DNA of 64,000 nt from DASQFI01 sp035633215. GTDB taxonomy: Bacteria; Acidobacteriota; Vicinamibacteria; Vicinamibacterales; SCN-69-37. Shown here piece by piece: positions 7,530 through 16,292 of this stretch. The stretch is from positions 31,544 to 95,543 of the forward strand of contig DASQFI010000067.1 in assembly GCA_035633215.1 (NCBI GenBank). The letters are read 5' to 3'. Each line of letters starts with the position of its first letter. Positions within the stretch are counted from its first letter, which is position 1. The notes beneath the pieces were generated by a model. That model made no database searches. It saw only the letters and a program-made list of their open reading frames with translations, and was not told where the DNA came from. A program made the translations under genes and the position numbers.

Positions 7530-7715
7530 GGGGCCGTGCGCGGCCTCCGCGGCCAGGCCGCTCGAAAACCGCGCCGCCCTCCGCTCGGCTTGCGTACTGA
7601 CGCTGACGCGCCAGTCCGAAGGTAGACGGACATGGCGCGGCAATCCTTCGCTCCTGGCGGAGCGGTTTTCGTGCTTTCGCCGATCGCGGCCGGCCGAGTC
7701 GGCCGCGCACGGCCC
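7530..7715 (+). repeat. Palindrome-ended element, family E, copy 1
   Basis: 186 bp bounded by perfect 15-bp inverted repeats GGGCCGTGCGCGGCC / GGCCGCGCACGGCCC. The interior shares long stretches with copy 2 at 7868-8062 read on the other strand, for example GCGGCCTCCGCGGCC, GCCGCCCTCCGCTCGG, GTCCGAAGGTAGACGGAC (7614-7631 here) and GGCGCGGCAATCC. Confidence 0.75.
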
Positions 7716-7867
7716 TACCCCTCCGTCGGCAACGCGTGTCATTCGCTCGTGTCTGCCGAGCAAGGTCAGCACTGCTCACTCCAGGAAGCACTTAGCGACA
7801 CGCCCCAATAGAGGCAAGACTGATGTTCGCGGAGGACACGGGACAACTGGCGGGTATGGCCGGGGGA

Positions 7868-8062
7868 GGGGCACGCGGCGCGCGTGCCGACTCGGCCTGA
7901 CGCGAGGCGCGACAGGTCGAACCCGCCGCCGGCCGCAGCGACGGATTGCCGCGCCGCGTCCGTCTACCTTCGGACCGGCGCGTGAGCGGCAGACCGCAAT
8001 CCGAGCGGAGGGCGGCAAGGGTTCGAGCGTCACGGCCGCGGAGGCCGCGCGCCGCGTGCCCC
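7868..8062 (-). repeat. Palindrome-ended element, family E, copy 2
   Basis: 195 bp bounded by perfect 17-bp inverted repeats GGGGCACGCGGCGCGCG / CGCGCGCCGCGTGCCCC. It contains, on the minus strand, the same conserved blocks as copy 1 (GTCCGAAGGTAGACGGAC at 7959-7976), while its outermost ends differ in sequence but keep the palindromic design. Confidence 0.75.
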
Positions 8063-8154
8063 TTCCCCGACACCACTCGGTACTCTGACAGTGACGGCTG
8101 AGATGACCGACGTGAAAGGGAGAGCGCTTGCGCCCTTTTTGGGCAAAGCCACCC

Positions 8155-8421
8155 TCACCTGCCGGCGTTTCGCGAGGCGAGGAACTCGACGCGAGCGGGA
8201 CAGTGGTCGCCTTTCACCAGGTCGCAGAGGCAGTCCTCGCCGTCCCGCATCGCGCCGCAGTTGTCGCAGACGTAATCGACGTGGCAGCGCACGTTCTCCT
8301 CCGTGGATCGGCGTCCCCACATCTCGGTCACTGGGGTCGACACCTGGTCGGTCGCCACGACCCGCCGGCGCCAGGCATGATGCTCCCACTGAAAGTTCAG
8401 AAAACGCGTGGTGCAGCTCAT
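8155..8421 (-). CDS. Small Cys-rich protein, possible zinc binder
   Basis: 88 residues. The centre has DYVCDNCGAMRDGEDCLCDL followed by GDHC, giving five Cys within about 22 residues, which suggests a zinc-ribbon or treble-clef-like site. The N terminus is basic and aromatic (FLNFQWEHHAWRRR). GAGGAGTC immediately precedes the ATG at 8421, supporting a real gene. No family recognised; no signal peptide. Confidence 0.6.
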   Translation of the reverse strand: MSCTTRFLNFQWEHHAWRRRVVATDQVSTPVTEMWGRRSTEENVRCHVDYVCDNCGAMRDGEDCLCDLVKGDHCPARVEFLASRNAGR

Positions 8422-8825
8422 GACTCCTCCTCAGGCTGTCGCTCGCACCTCGACGACGCGAGCGGACCTGCCGCGGCAAGTCGGTACATCGTCTGCGGTG
8501 CAAGACGTGCTCCAGACAGGTGGGACCGCCGGTCGAGGGATCCGCCGTCCCGCCGCGGAGTCTTCGACGCAGGTGCGGGATGTCCCGCGCTGCCGCGCGA
8601 AATCCGGCACCGGGCGGGGGGTTTGCTGTGAGTTTCAGCGGATCGGATTTCGACCGGCCGTTGCTTCCGCCGGTACCCGCCGATCGCGGATCTGATCCAG
8701 CCGCCGCATGCAGGTCGTCATGCCCTGCAATCGTTTAGTCAGGCTCAGCAGTGCGGCAGCTGACCGCCCAGGAACTCTGCGGCTTCGCGGGCTGATGCTA
8801 CGATGACCCCGCCTCGTCTCCCCAG
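8422..8825. other. Intergenic region between divergent genes
   Basis: About 400 bp with no convincing gene. It contains the promoters for the Cys-rich protein (left) and the kinase gene (right). No clear promoter or repeat was identified. Confidence 0.5.
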
Positions 8826-11468
8826 ATGATCGGGACAACACTCGGCCAATATCGCATCGTCAGCTTCCTTGGACGCGGAGGCATGGGCGAGGTCTATCTC
8901 GCTGAAGACACCAGGCTCGGGCGTGAGGTCGCCCTCAAAACTCTGCCGCCTCTTGCCGTTTCCAAAACCGAATTCCGCGAGCGCCTCGAGCGCGAAGCGA
9001 AGGCCATCGCCGCCATCAATCACCCCAATATCGTCACGATCCACTCGGTCGAGGACTGCGGCGGCGTGCGGTTCATCACGATGGAGCTCGTGCGCGGGAA
9101 ATCGCTCGGCGAGCTCATCCCGGCTGCCGGCTGGCCGCTCAATCGCGTCCTCGACGTCGCCGTCCCGCTCGCCGACGCCGTCGCCGCCGCGCACCAGCAG
9201 GGGATCACGCACCGAGACCTGAAGCCCGGCAACGTCATGCTGGGTGACGACGGGCGCGTGAAGGTGCTGGACTTCGGCCTCGCCAGGCTCGGTCCGGAGA
9301 CCGCTCTCGACGCCGAGTCTCTCACGCGGCAGATCACTCAGGCCGGACAAGTGCTGGGAACCGTCTCGTACATGTCGCCGGAGCAGGCCCAGGGGCATTC
9401 CGTCGATCATCGATCCGACGTTTTTTCACTCGGCATCATGCTGTTCGAGATGGCGACGGGGCGCCGCCCGTTCGAAGGCGCCAGCGTGCCAGGAACGATG
9501 GCCGCGATCATCGAATCGCCCCCGCGCCCGCTCGACGCACTCAAGCCCGACCTTCCCGACGAGTTCGCCCGCATCCTGAGGCGTTGTCTCGGCAAGGAGC
9601 CTGCGCGTCGATATCAGAGTGCGCTCGACCTTCGCAACGACCTCGACGATCTCCGGCAGACGATCGCATCGACCTCATCAGCCGAAGTTCAGGCCAGACG
9701 CGTCGGCGGGCCTGCCCCGCCGAAGCTCCGAAGGAGCGAAGGCGGGTGGAAGTGGGTGGCCGCAGCGGTGGTTTTCGGTGGCGCTGGCGCTTTGCTGGGG
9801 AGCGCGCTGCAAATCGGCGATGCCGTCGGGACGGCGTCACTCTTCGATGGCCGCTTTCGGCGCCTCACATCGCAGTCGGGCGAAGAGCTGTACCCGGGCC
9901 TGTCGGCAGACGGCGAGTTCCTCGTGTATGCGAGCCGAGCGGCGGGCAACTGGGACGTGTACCTGAAACGGGTGCGTGGTGAGAAACCCATCAATCTGAC
10001 GGAGGACTCGCCCGCCGACGACACGCAGCCCGCTTTCTCGCCCGACGGCAGGTTCATCGCCTTCCGCTCGGAGCGGGCCGGAGGCGGCGTGTTTGTGATG
10101 GGAGCCACCGGCGAAAACGTCAGGAAGCTGGCCGACGAGGGATTCAACCCCGCCTGGTCCGCTGATGGCACCGAGCTCGCCTATACCATCGAGGGCTTCT
10201 CCGAGCCGTTCAGCCGGGGCCCCATTCCGAGCGGACTGTGGGCGGTCTCGGTCGCGACGGGTTCGAAGCGTCTGATCACTCGAGGTGACGCCGTCCAGGC
10301 GTCCTGGTCCCCGCGTGGCGATCGGATCGCCTACTGGGGCGTCCATCTCGGCGGGCAACGTGACATCTGGACCATTCCGGCTGCCGGAGGCGATCCCGTC
10401 CAGGTGACGCGCGACACGGCCGTCGATTGGAATCCCGTGTGGTCTCCAGACGGGGCATCCCTGTACTTCGCCAGCGACCGTGGAGGCAGCATGAACCTCT
10501 GGCGGGTGGCGATCGACACCCGGACAGGCGCACCGCAAGGGGAACCGCAGCCGGCCACGACGCCGTCGGGGTACACGCAGCACGCTGGATTCTCCCGCGA
10601 TGGCCGGTCGATGGCCTACGTCGAGGTCATCAACCGGATCAATCTCCAGCAGGTCGCCTTCGACCCGAGCCGTGTCCAACCCTCCACCGCACGGGTCTGG
10701 ATTACACAGGGCGCCAGGCCCATCAAGAACCCAGACGTCTCCCCCGATGGCGAGTGGATTGTGTTCGACTCGATCACCGACAGTCAGGAAGATCTGTTCA
10801 TCGTCAGCCGGACCGGTACACGTCTGCGGCAACTGACCAACGACGCCTACAAGGATCGTGCGGCGCGCTGGTCGCCAGACGCCAGCCGAATCGCGTTCCT
10901 GTCGGATCGGAGCGGGCGTTACGAGTGCTGGTCCGTCAATCCGGACGGAAGCAGCCTGAAGCAGCTCACTTTCACGTCTGGGCCGCGGCAGGCGCAGGCG
11001 CCTTTCTGGTCGCCGGACGGGTCCCGCCTTGCCTGCAACATGCAGAACGGGGCGCCGATCGTCATTGACCCCCGGCGGAGCTGGAATGAGCAGACGCCCG
11101 AAGTGGCGGCGCCGGGCCGCAACCCCGAAACAGTGTTCTTCGCGTGGTCGTGGTCGCCCGACGACCGCTCGCTGGTCGGGCGATCGGCCACGAGTGCCAT
11201 CATCAGTTTTGCGCTCGGCGCCGACCGGTTCCACGAGCTCGCCGCCGCGGGAGCCTTCCCGGTCTGGCTGCGCGACGGTCGTCACGTCCTGTTCAGGCGC
11301 GAGCGTGCGCTCTACCTGGCGAGCACCGACGGGAAGGAGGTCACTGAAGTGTTGTCGGTGGCGCCGGACATGCTCCACTCGTTCACGATCTCTCGCGACA
11401 ACAGGACGCTCTATCTTGCGGTGTCGACGAGCGAAGCCGACGTCTGGGCCGCGTCGCTGCGGAAATGA
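8826..11468 (+). CDS. Membrane serine/threonine kinase with periplasmic TolB-like propeller
   Basis: 880 residues. Kinase domain at 1-280: P-loop FLGRGGMGEVYLAED (14-28), VALK with Lys38, catalytic loop HRDLKPGNV (129-137), DFG (149-151), and MSPEQAQG in place of APE. A single transmembrane helix lies near 304-325 (AAAVVFGGAGALLGSAL). Residues about 335-880 are repeated TolB/WD40-like blades (SPDGRFIAFRSE, SPRGDRIAYWG, SPDGASLYFASDR, SPDASRIAFLSDR). Such proteins are Hanks-type kinases presumed to sense through the propeller. All catalytic residues are present. It converges with the broken kinase 11534-14573, leaving 65 bp. Confidence 0.92.
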   Translation: MIGTTLGQYRIVSFLGRGGMGEVYLAEDTRLGREVALKTLPPLAVSKTEFRERLEREAKAIAAINHPNIVTIHSVEDCGGVRFITMELVRGKSLGELIPAAGWPLNRVLDVAVPLADAVAAAHQQGITHRDLKPGNVMLGDDGRVKVLDFGLARLGPETALDAESLTRQITQAGQVLGTVSYMSPEQAQGHSVDHRSDVFSLGIMLFEMATGRRPFEGASVPGTMAAIIESPPRPLDALKPDLPDEFARILRRCLGKEPARRYQSALDLRNDLDDLRQTIASTSSAEVQARRVGGPAPPKLRRSEGGWKWVAAAVVFGGAGALLGSALQIGDAVGTASLFDGRFRRLTSQSGEELYPGLSADGEFLVYASRAAGNWDVYLKRVRGEKPINLTEDSPADDTQPAFSPDGRFIAFRSERAGGGVFVMGATGENVRKLADEGFNPAWSADGTELAYTIEGFSEPFSRGPIPSGLWAVSVATGSKRLITRGDAVQASWSPRGDRIAYWGVHLGGQRDIWTIPAAGGDPVQVTRDTAVDWNPVWSPDGASLYFASDRGGSMNLWRVAIDTRTGAPQGEPQPATTPSGYTQHAGFSRDGRSMAYVEVINRINLQQVAFDPSRVQPSTARVWITQGARPIKNPDVSPDGEWIVFDSITDSQEDLFIVSRTGTRLRQLTNDAYKDRAARWSPDASRIAFLSDRSGRYECWSVNPDGSSLKQLTFTSGPRQAQAPFWSPDGSRLACNMQNGAPIVIDPRRSWNEQTPEVAAPGRNPETVFFAWSWSPDDRSLVGRSATSAIISFALGADRFHELAAAGAFPVWLRDGRHVLFRRERALYLASTDGKEVTEVLSVAPDMLHSFTISRDNRTLYLAVSTSEADVWAASLRK

Positions 11469-11948
11469 AAGGGCCGGACGGCGGTGTGATCGCCAGCACT
11501 GCGGCACGAAATAGCCGCGTCGATCGCCGCGCGTCACTCCACCGCGGGCGCGCGCCGCCGCAGCTCGTCGAAGACATTCTGGAGGAGGACGATTGTGTGG
11601 TCCGGTCTCGGTGCCTCGCGCGGAGTCGCCGGCACGACGACCGCCACGCGGTTGCCGTCCGGGGCGACGTCGAAGGCGACGACCCCGCCGAAGTTCGCCG
11701 CCCACACGCGCGGCTTGTCCGCGACGAACGTGCCGCCGCGCGTGGTGTAGCGGACGGCCATGATTCGCCCGCGGCTCTGATAGAGGATGTCAGAGCTCTC
11801 CGGCGCCCACACCGGCAGGGCGCCGCCGTCGTCGGACACCGGCGCCCGATTCTGCTCGCCTGAGGGCGGCGCCGAAAACGGCGGGACGTAGACCTCGGTC
11901 CGCCCTTGGATCTGTCCTCCGGGTTCCCCGACTTCCACCGACCAGACC

Positions 11949-12080
11949 GTTTTCGAGAAGCGTGTAGTCTACTGCCGGCCTCCAGCCGCACGCTCGCGCG
12001 CCCTTTGCGCGCGACATGCCGTCGGGCGCGCTGCGGCAAAGTCGGCCGGCAGCAGACTACACGCTTCTCGAAAACGCCAT
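11949..12080. mobile_element. Palindrome-ended insertion C in kinase pseudogene
   Basis: 132 bp. Its ends carry 32-bp inverted repeats with one mismatch, beginning GTTTTCGAGAAGCGTGTAGT. The sequence AGACC flanks it on both sides (11944-11948 and 12081-12085), consistent with a 5-bp target duplication. Removing element and one copy joins GIPQV to WSVEVGEPGG in a sensible propeller frame. Too short for a transposase, so MITE-like. One side has a 5-nt extension (GCCAT) beyond the inverted repeat. Confidence 0.75.
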
Positions 12081-12237
12081 AGACCTGCGGGATGCCGTCG
12101 ATCTGGATGAACGCCAGGCGTTTGCCGACTGGCGTGAACGACGTCGGGTACTGGAACGCGTCGCGGACTGTCAGCACCTGGGGCTGTCCTGCGCCGTCCG
12201 CGCGCGCCCATGAGATGCCGCCGACCAGCGCTCCAAA

Positions 12238-12339
12238 TCCCGGAAATCACTTGACTTGACGTGGTAGGCTGCGCGCCCAGTTCGGATCTTCGAGGGCGCG
12301 CGCTGACGATACCACGTCAAGTCAAGTGACTTTCCGTGT
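12238..12339. mobile_element. Palindrome-ended insertion A, copy 2, in kinase pseudogene
   Basis: 102 bp with the same ends as the element at 6925-7016 (TCCCGGAAA...TTTCCGTGT, with the TCACTTGACTTGACGTGGTA arm). The centres differ. AA at 12236-12237 and 12340-12341 may be a 2-bp target duplication. Excision restores HVV-F-GALVGG in the propeller reading frame. Confidence 0.8.
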
Positions 12340-13378
12340 AAGACAACGTGGCGCCCGTCGGGCATCCACACCGGAGCGGAATAGGTTCTTCCGCCAGACG
12401 TCAGCCGTGTCTTGCTTCCGCTTCGCGGATCGAACACCCAGATGTCCTGATCGGCGCCGTCGCGCACCGCGATCGCGACCCGCGCGCCGTCGGGTGACAG
12501 GCGGGGTTTGCCGACATACGGATCCGCCTTCTCGAGCAGCGGCTCCTGCTTGCCTGTCGCATCGAGCCAACTCACCAGCATTTCGGCGGAGGCCGTCCTG
12601 CCCGAATTCTTCCGGTACACGACGGTGCCGTCGCGCGAGACGCCAAACTGCGCGCCGCCCGTCACCGGATCGAACGCCGCGTCGACGGCGATCGGCACGA
12701 CAGGACCGTGCGTCGCTCCTGTGCCTGCGTCCAGCCGCACCGCGAGGATCCCGGCGCGCGTGGTGTACATCAGATGCCCGCTCGGCAGATACCGGGGAGT
12801 CGTCGCCGCGCGGACGACCGTCTGACGTCGTCCGTCGTCGAACGAGACGATCTCGACCCTGGTGGTCTCGAGACTCGCCGGATCCGCCACAATCGCGACG
12901 AGCGCCGCCTTCCCTCCCGGCAGAACGTGCGGGTGGTTGTGGAAGAGCTCGCCCGGAGCCAGCTGAACCACTGGCGAGGGCGCTCCGCCGTCCGCACTCA
13001 CGCGGACGAGCGCCACCGGTCCGGGCGTGCCCGTACCGACGACGAGGGTCCCGTCGTCCGTCCAGTGGCCACCGGTCATGACAGCGAGGTCGGCCAGGGG
13101 AACCACTGCACCGCCCTCGACCGGGACCTTGGCGAGCTTTCCACCGGACCGGAACGCGACCCACTGGCCGTCCGGAGAAAAGAACGGGTGCGAGGCGCCC
13201 TGCGTGCCGCCGAGCTCCGTGACCTTCGCGTCCTCCAGCCTCCGCGTGAACAGCCGGCGTGCCGCCGGAAACCGAACCGACGAAGACCAGCCGTGTTGCG
13301 TCGGGCGAGATGATCAGAGAGCTGAACGTCGGGCGCCGCGAGAGGCACGAGCGAGACCTCGGTTCCCAGATCGACGTA

Positions 13379-13538
13379 GTGGCCTGTCTCGGCTGATTCA
13401 GCACCGACCTCCGGGCGGGGCATCCCGGCTGGCTGCGTTGCTCCTCCTTCAAATACTTTGAGTATTCTCAGTCGTCGCGCCTTGCCATCCGGGCGCCGCG
13501 CTCCGGAATTCGGTACTGACTCAGCCGAGACAGACCAC
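13379..13538. mobile_element. Palindrome-ended insertion D in kinase pseudogene
   Basis: 160 bp. Ends are about 30-bp imperfect inverted repeats, GTGGCCTGTCTCGGCTGATT on the left and the complement of a GTGGTCTGTCTCGGCTGAGT end on the right, flanked by TA on both sides (13377-13378, 13539-13540). The interior has a small AATACT...AGTATT hairpin. It interrupts the junction between the transmembrane part and the first propeller blade and brings an in-frame stop (read as VVCLG then TGA). Confidence 0.75.
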
Positions 13539-13895
13539 TAGTCTGACGAGCGGTTGCGAGGCCCTCGCCGGCGCGGCGCGCCACGGCGCCCAGAGCGCGA
13601 CGGCTGCGACGATCCCAAGTGCGCCGGCGGCAATCCATCCGGCAGCGACAGACCGCGGGGGCGGGGCGGCGGGCTGCCGGCCGGTGTCGAGCAGTTTCCA
13701 GACATCGCCGATATCGCGCAACCGCTTGCGCGGATCCTTCTCGAGGCAGCTTTCGAGGAGGTGCCGCGCGCGGGCGGGCACGCGTCCCAGCTCGGCTCGG
13801 CGCGGATGACGGCCGCGATGATCGTCGAGAGGTCGTCCCCGTCGAAGGCGCGCCGGCCGGTGATCATCTCGTAGAAGACCACCCCGAACGCCCAG

Positions 13896-13995
13896 TGCCG
13901 TTCCAACTTACTGCACCAATGCGCACCATCCTTCGCGCCAGCCGACGCAGTTACGCCGAGAGCATAGGCTCTTGGCGGAACAAGTTGGAACGGCA
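13896..13995. mobile_element. Palindrome-ended insertion B in kinase pseudogene
   Basis: Exactly 100 bp, with perfect 14-bp terminal inverted repeats TGCCGTTCCAACTT, flanked by a direct repeat CCAG (13892-13895 and 13996-13999). On the coding strand, removal of the element and one CCAG restores DKRPDIW-AFGVVFYEM without a gap, at a conserved kinase motif. This is the cleanest of the four insertions and fits a MITE with a 4-bp target duplication. Confidence 0.85.
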
Positions 13996-14649
13996 CCAGA
14001 TGTCCGGACGCTTGTCGACGGCCTTGCCGAGCGCCTGCTCCGGCGCCATGTAGGCCGCAGTGCCCAGAATCATTCCGGCCTTCGTCCCCTCGTGGGTCAC
14101 CGTCGGGGAGTTCGAGGGGTCGCTGGCCGTCGCGCTTCCTGGTTCGATCTTCGCCAGCCCGAAGTCCAGCACCTTGACCGTCCCATCGCTTCGGATCCTG
14201 ATGTTGGCGGGCTTGAGGTCGCGATGGATGATGCCCTTCTCGTGCGCCGCGTCCAGGGCATCGGCGATCTGTCGTGCGTAGCCGAGCGCGGTGTCGAACG
14301 GCAGAGGGCCCTTCGGCGACTCTCCGTCCACGAGCTCCATTACGAGGTAGTTGGGACCGACGTCGTACAGCGTGCAGATGTTGGCGGGTTCAGCGCCGCG
14401 ACGGCCCGCGCTTCGCGTTCAAATCGATCGCTGAAGTCCTCACCTGAGAGCTTGATCGCGACATCGCGCCCGACGCGCGGATCGCGCGCGCGGTAGACGA
14501 CGCCCATGCCACCGGCGCCAATCTGCTCGATGATCTCGTAGGGGCCGAGCTTGTCACCGGCGGACAGCTGCACCGGCGACAGTTTATTCCGCCCGAGGGC
14601 ATTTCAGCTCGTGGCACGTGTGAGCTTCAGAGTTCAAGTTCTACGTTTC

Positions 14650-14925
14650 TCACCAGCCCGTCATCACCTTGAACGTCTGCCGTTTCGCATTCGGCTCGTC
14701 GATGACCACGAACTTCGTGTGATCGCCAGTGGGCGACCAGGTGGACGACCCGGCGCCGTGGGCTGGCAGACGGAAGAGTGGCGTCGGCTTGCCAAGCGTG
14801 AGCGTGCCTCCCGCCTTCGTCACCGGCACGGCCATAAGGAGCCGATCTGATTTCACGTACAGGATCACCTGACCATCTCGCCGGCACGCCGGCTCGGTTC
14901 CGCCCCCCTGCGACACGGGCATGCG
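14650..14925 (-). pseudogene. Orphan 3' end of a kinase-propeller gene
   Basis: About 90 codons in one open frame: RMPVSQGGGTEPACRRDG, YVKSDRLLMAVPV, then FVVIDEPNAKRQTFKVMTGW and a stop at 14650. This is the usual last blade of the kinase-linked propellers (compare QGGTEPRWRRDG motifs). No start or upstream domains exist: the frame begins about 10 bp beyond the stop codon of the CorA-fusion gene (14934). It is a recombination leftover rather than the end of the neighbouring kinase pseudogene, which starts separately at 14573. Confidence 0.75.
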
Positions 14926-14933
14926 CTGCTCGG

Positions 14934-16289
14934 TCACCGGAGCCAACCCTTCACGGCAAAGACGTAGAGCGCAATCGCCATTCCCATGACGACGCCGAAA
15001 GCCACCTGGCCGAGCGTCACGGGCCACGGGTTGTCAGAGACATTCATGCCCAGCAACCCGCCGACGACCGATGGAATCAATCCGAGGAAGCTGACAACCG
15101 CCAGCAGCTTGAGGAACTTGTTCATCTCGAACGACTTGAAGTTGATGTGCAGCTCGATGAGCGTCTGCACTTCTTCTTTTGTTCTGCTCACGGTTTCGTA
15201 CAGCGAGTCGATCTCAGCGAGCAGTTCGTCGAGAGCTTTCTCGTCCTTGAGGCTCACGTCACGGAGTCTTGCCTTGCCGCTGGCTAGGGCGTGCACGATG
15301 TTTCTCACGTGCCACAGGTCGAGCGCCGTGCTGGAGATTTTGCGCCTGAGCTGGAAGCTGTCGTGCAGGAACGCCTTGCCGCCCTCAACGGCTTCCAGAC
15401 GCCGGGCCTCGTCCTCGAGCCTCTGGGATACGGCGAGGTTGTCGTCGCTCACGCCCGACAAAAGGCTCGAGATAACGCGCGCCTCGAACATCGGCGCCTG
15501 AAGTGCAGTGCCAAGAAGCAGCGCACGGTTCTGCAGGTCGGCGGCACCCGTTGAAGCCGAGAGCACGCCTCCTTCCGTCACGACTGCGAGAAGCCACTCT
15601 CGGTGTACTTCAGGGAAGCCTCCATCGCTCACGGACGGAATCTGGAGCAACAGCGTGGTCCGATCTCCGTAGTCGCGCAGCCTCGCATGCGTGTCGTGGA
15701 TCTGTATGCGGTCGAGATCGCGATCCGACATGCCGGCCAGCCGTGCGAAGTCACGAAAGCGCGCGTCATCCAGGCCTGACGCATGTGCCCAGCCCGCCGC
15801 CGGCTCGTTCGCCCGCCTCAGGAAGGTGTTCCAGTCCGAGGAGACGGTTCCGCCGTTCGCGCTCAGGACCTTCACTGTCGGCTCGCCCACGTGAGCTGCC
15901 CGGCCCGCCCTACTGGGCTTCCGCACGACCACCGATCCGGCGCGAGTGCCGAAGGCGACGGCCCTGCCGATGCGGAGCGCGCGAAGCATCAGCGATCCGC
16001 TCGCGAGGTCCGACACCTGCGGCAGCAGGGCGACGACCGGACCCAGAATCGTCACGACATCTACGATTCGCCACCGACTGCGGATCCACTCGGAGCGGTT
16101 CGGCGCGACGGCGGCTTGAACCACGAACTCGGCGGCAAAGGCGCTGACCAACACCCATTCGATCAGGGTTAGCCATCGCTCGCCCGCCGGGGTCACGTCG
16201 AAGACCATCGGGCCGAGCGCCGTCGCGAGCGCGACGAGCGCGAGAACGCCCATGATTGTTTCGTTGAAGAACCGTGCGACTCTCGCCAA
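14934..16289 (-). CDS. Voltage-sensor-like domain fused to CorA-type divalent cation channel
   Basis: 451 residues from a TTG start (GGAG upstream). The N-terminal 120 residues resemble S1-S4 of a voltage-sensor domain: S1 at about 12-31, S2 IEWVLVSAFAAEFVVQ (43-58), S3 WRIVDVVTILGPVVALLP (73-90), and an S4-like helix with Arg103, Arg106 and Arg109 (RALRIGR). Residues about 150-380 are the cytosolic CorA domain with a long helix, and the C terminus has the two CorA helices with the selectivity motif GMN at 414-416 and a basic tail. CorA proteins are pentameric Mg2+/Co2+ channels. The fusion is unusual. It starts 3 bp after the HD gene, so it is probably co-transcribed with 16293-17741. Confidence 0.85.
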   Translation of the reverse strand: MARVARFFNETIMGVLALVALATALGPMVFDVTPAGERWLTLIEWVLVSAFAAEFVVQAAVAPNRSEWIRSRWRIVDVVTILGPVVALLPQVSDLASGSLMLRALRIGRAVAFGTRAGSVVVRKPSRAGRAAHVGEPTVKVLSANGGTVSSDWNTFLRRANEPAAGWAHASGLDDARFRDFARLAGMSDRDLDRIQIHDTHARLRDYGDRTTLLLQIPSVSDGGFPEVHREWLLAVVTEGGVLSASTGAADLQNRALLLGTALQAPMFEARVISSLLSGVSDDNLAVSQRLEDEARRLEAVEGGKAFLHDSFQLRRKISSTALDLWHVRNIVHALASGKARLRDVSLKDEKALDELLAEIDSLYETVSRTKEEVQTLIELHINFKSFEMNKFLKLLAVVSFLGLIPSVVGGLLGMNVSDNPWPVTLGQVAFGVVMGMAIALYVFAVKGWLR

Positions 16290-16292
16290 GGG

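Larger units (their letters stand above)
7444..8154. other. Gene-free repeat region
   Basis: No gene found over 700 bp. Most of it is two diverged copies of one palindrome-ended repeat in opposite orientation (listed separately). A sequence reminiscent of family A (AGGAAGCACTT) occurs at about 7786-7796. Confidence 0.6.
11534..14573 (-). pseudogene. Kinase-propeller gene broken by frameshifts and four palindromic insertions
   Basis: The pieces read in order from 14573: P-loop and VAIK region (IGAGGMGVVYRARDPRVGRD); a 1-bp deletion near 14389; the catalytic loop (HRDLKPANIRI), DFGLA and MAPEQALG up to DKRPDIW; insertion B; AFGVVFYEMITGRRAF; a frameshift near 13785; transmembrane segment (AAGWIAAGALGIVAAVALW); insertion D; propeller start YVDLGTEVSL; frameshifts near 13335 and 13262; propeller blades to VWMPDGRHVV; insertion A; FGALVGGISWARADG onward to GIPQV; insertion C; WSVEVGEPGG to the end at 11534. 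Without inserts it would encode about 840 residues, the usual size. It cannot make a functional kinase. Single-base shifts could be sequencing errors; the insertions cannot. Confidence 0.9.

Noticed and set aside
9837..11705. Minus-strand frame of 622 codons opposite the kinase propeller
   Set aside because: Shadow of the propeller coding sequence; no motif, and the plus-strand product is unmistakable.
11949..13995. Palindromic insertions as group II introns or IS elements
   Set aside because: Only 100-160 bp, no coding capacity, no intron domain V; MITE-like palindromes fit better.
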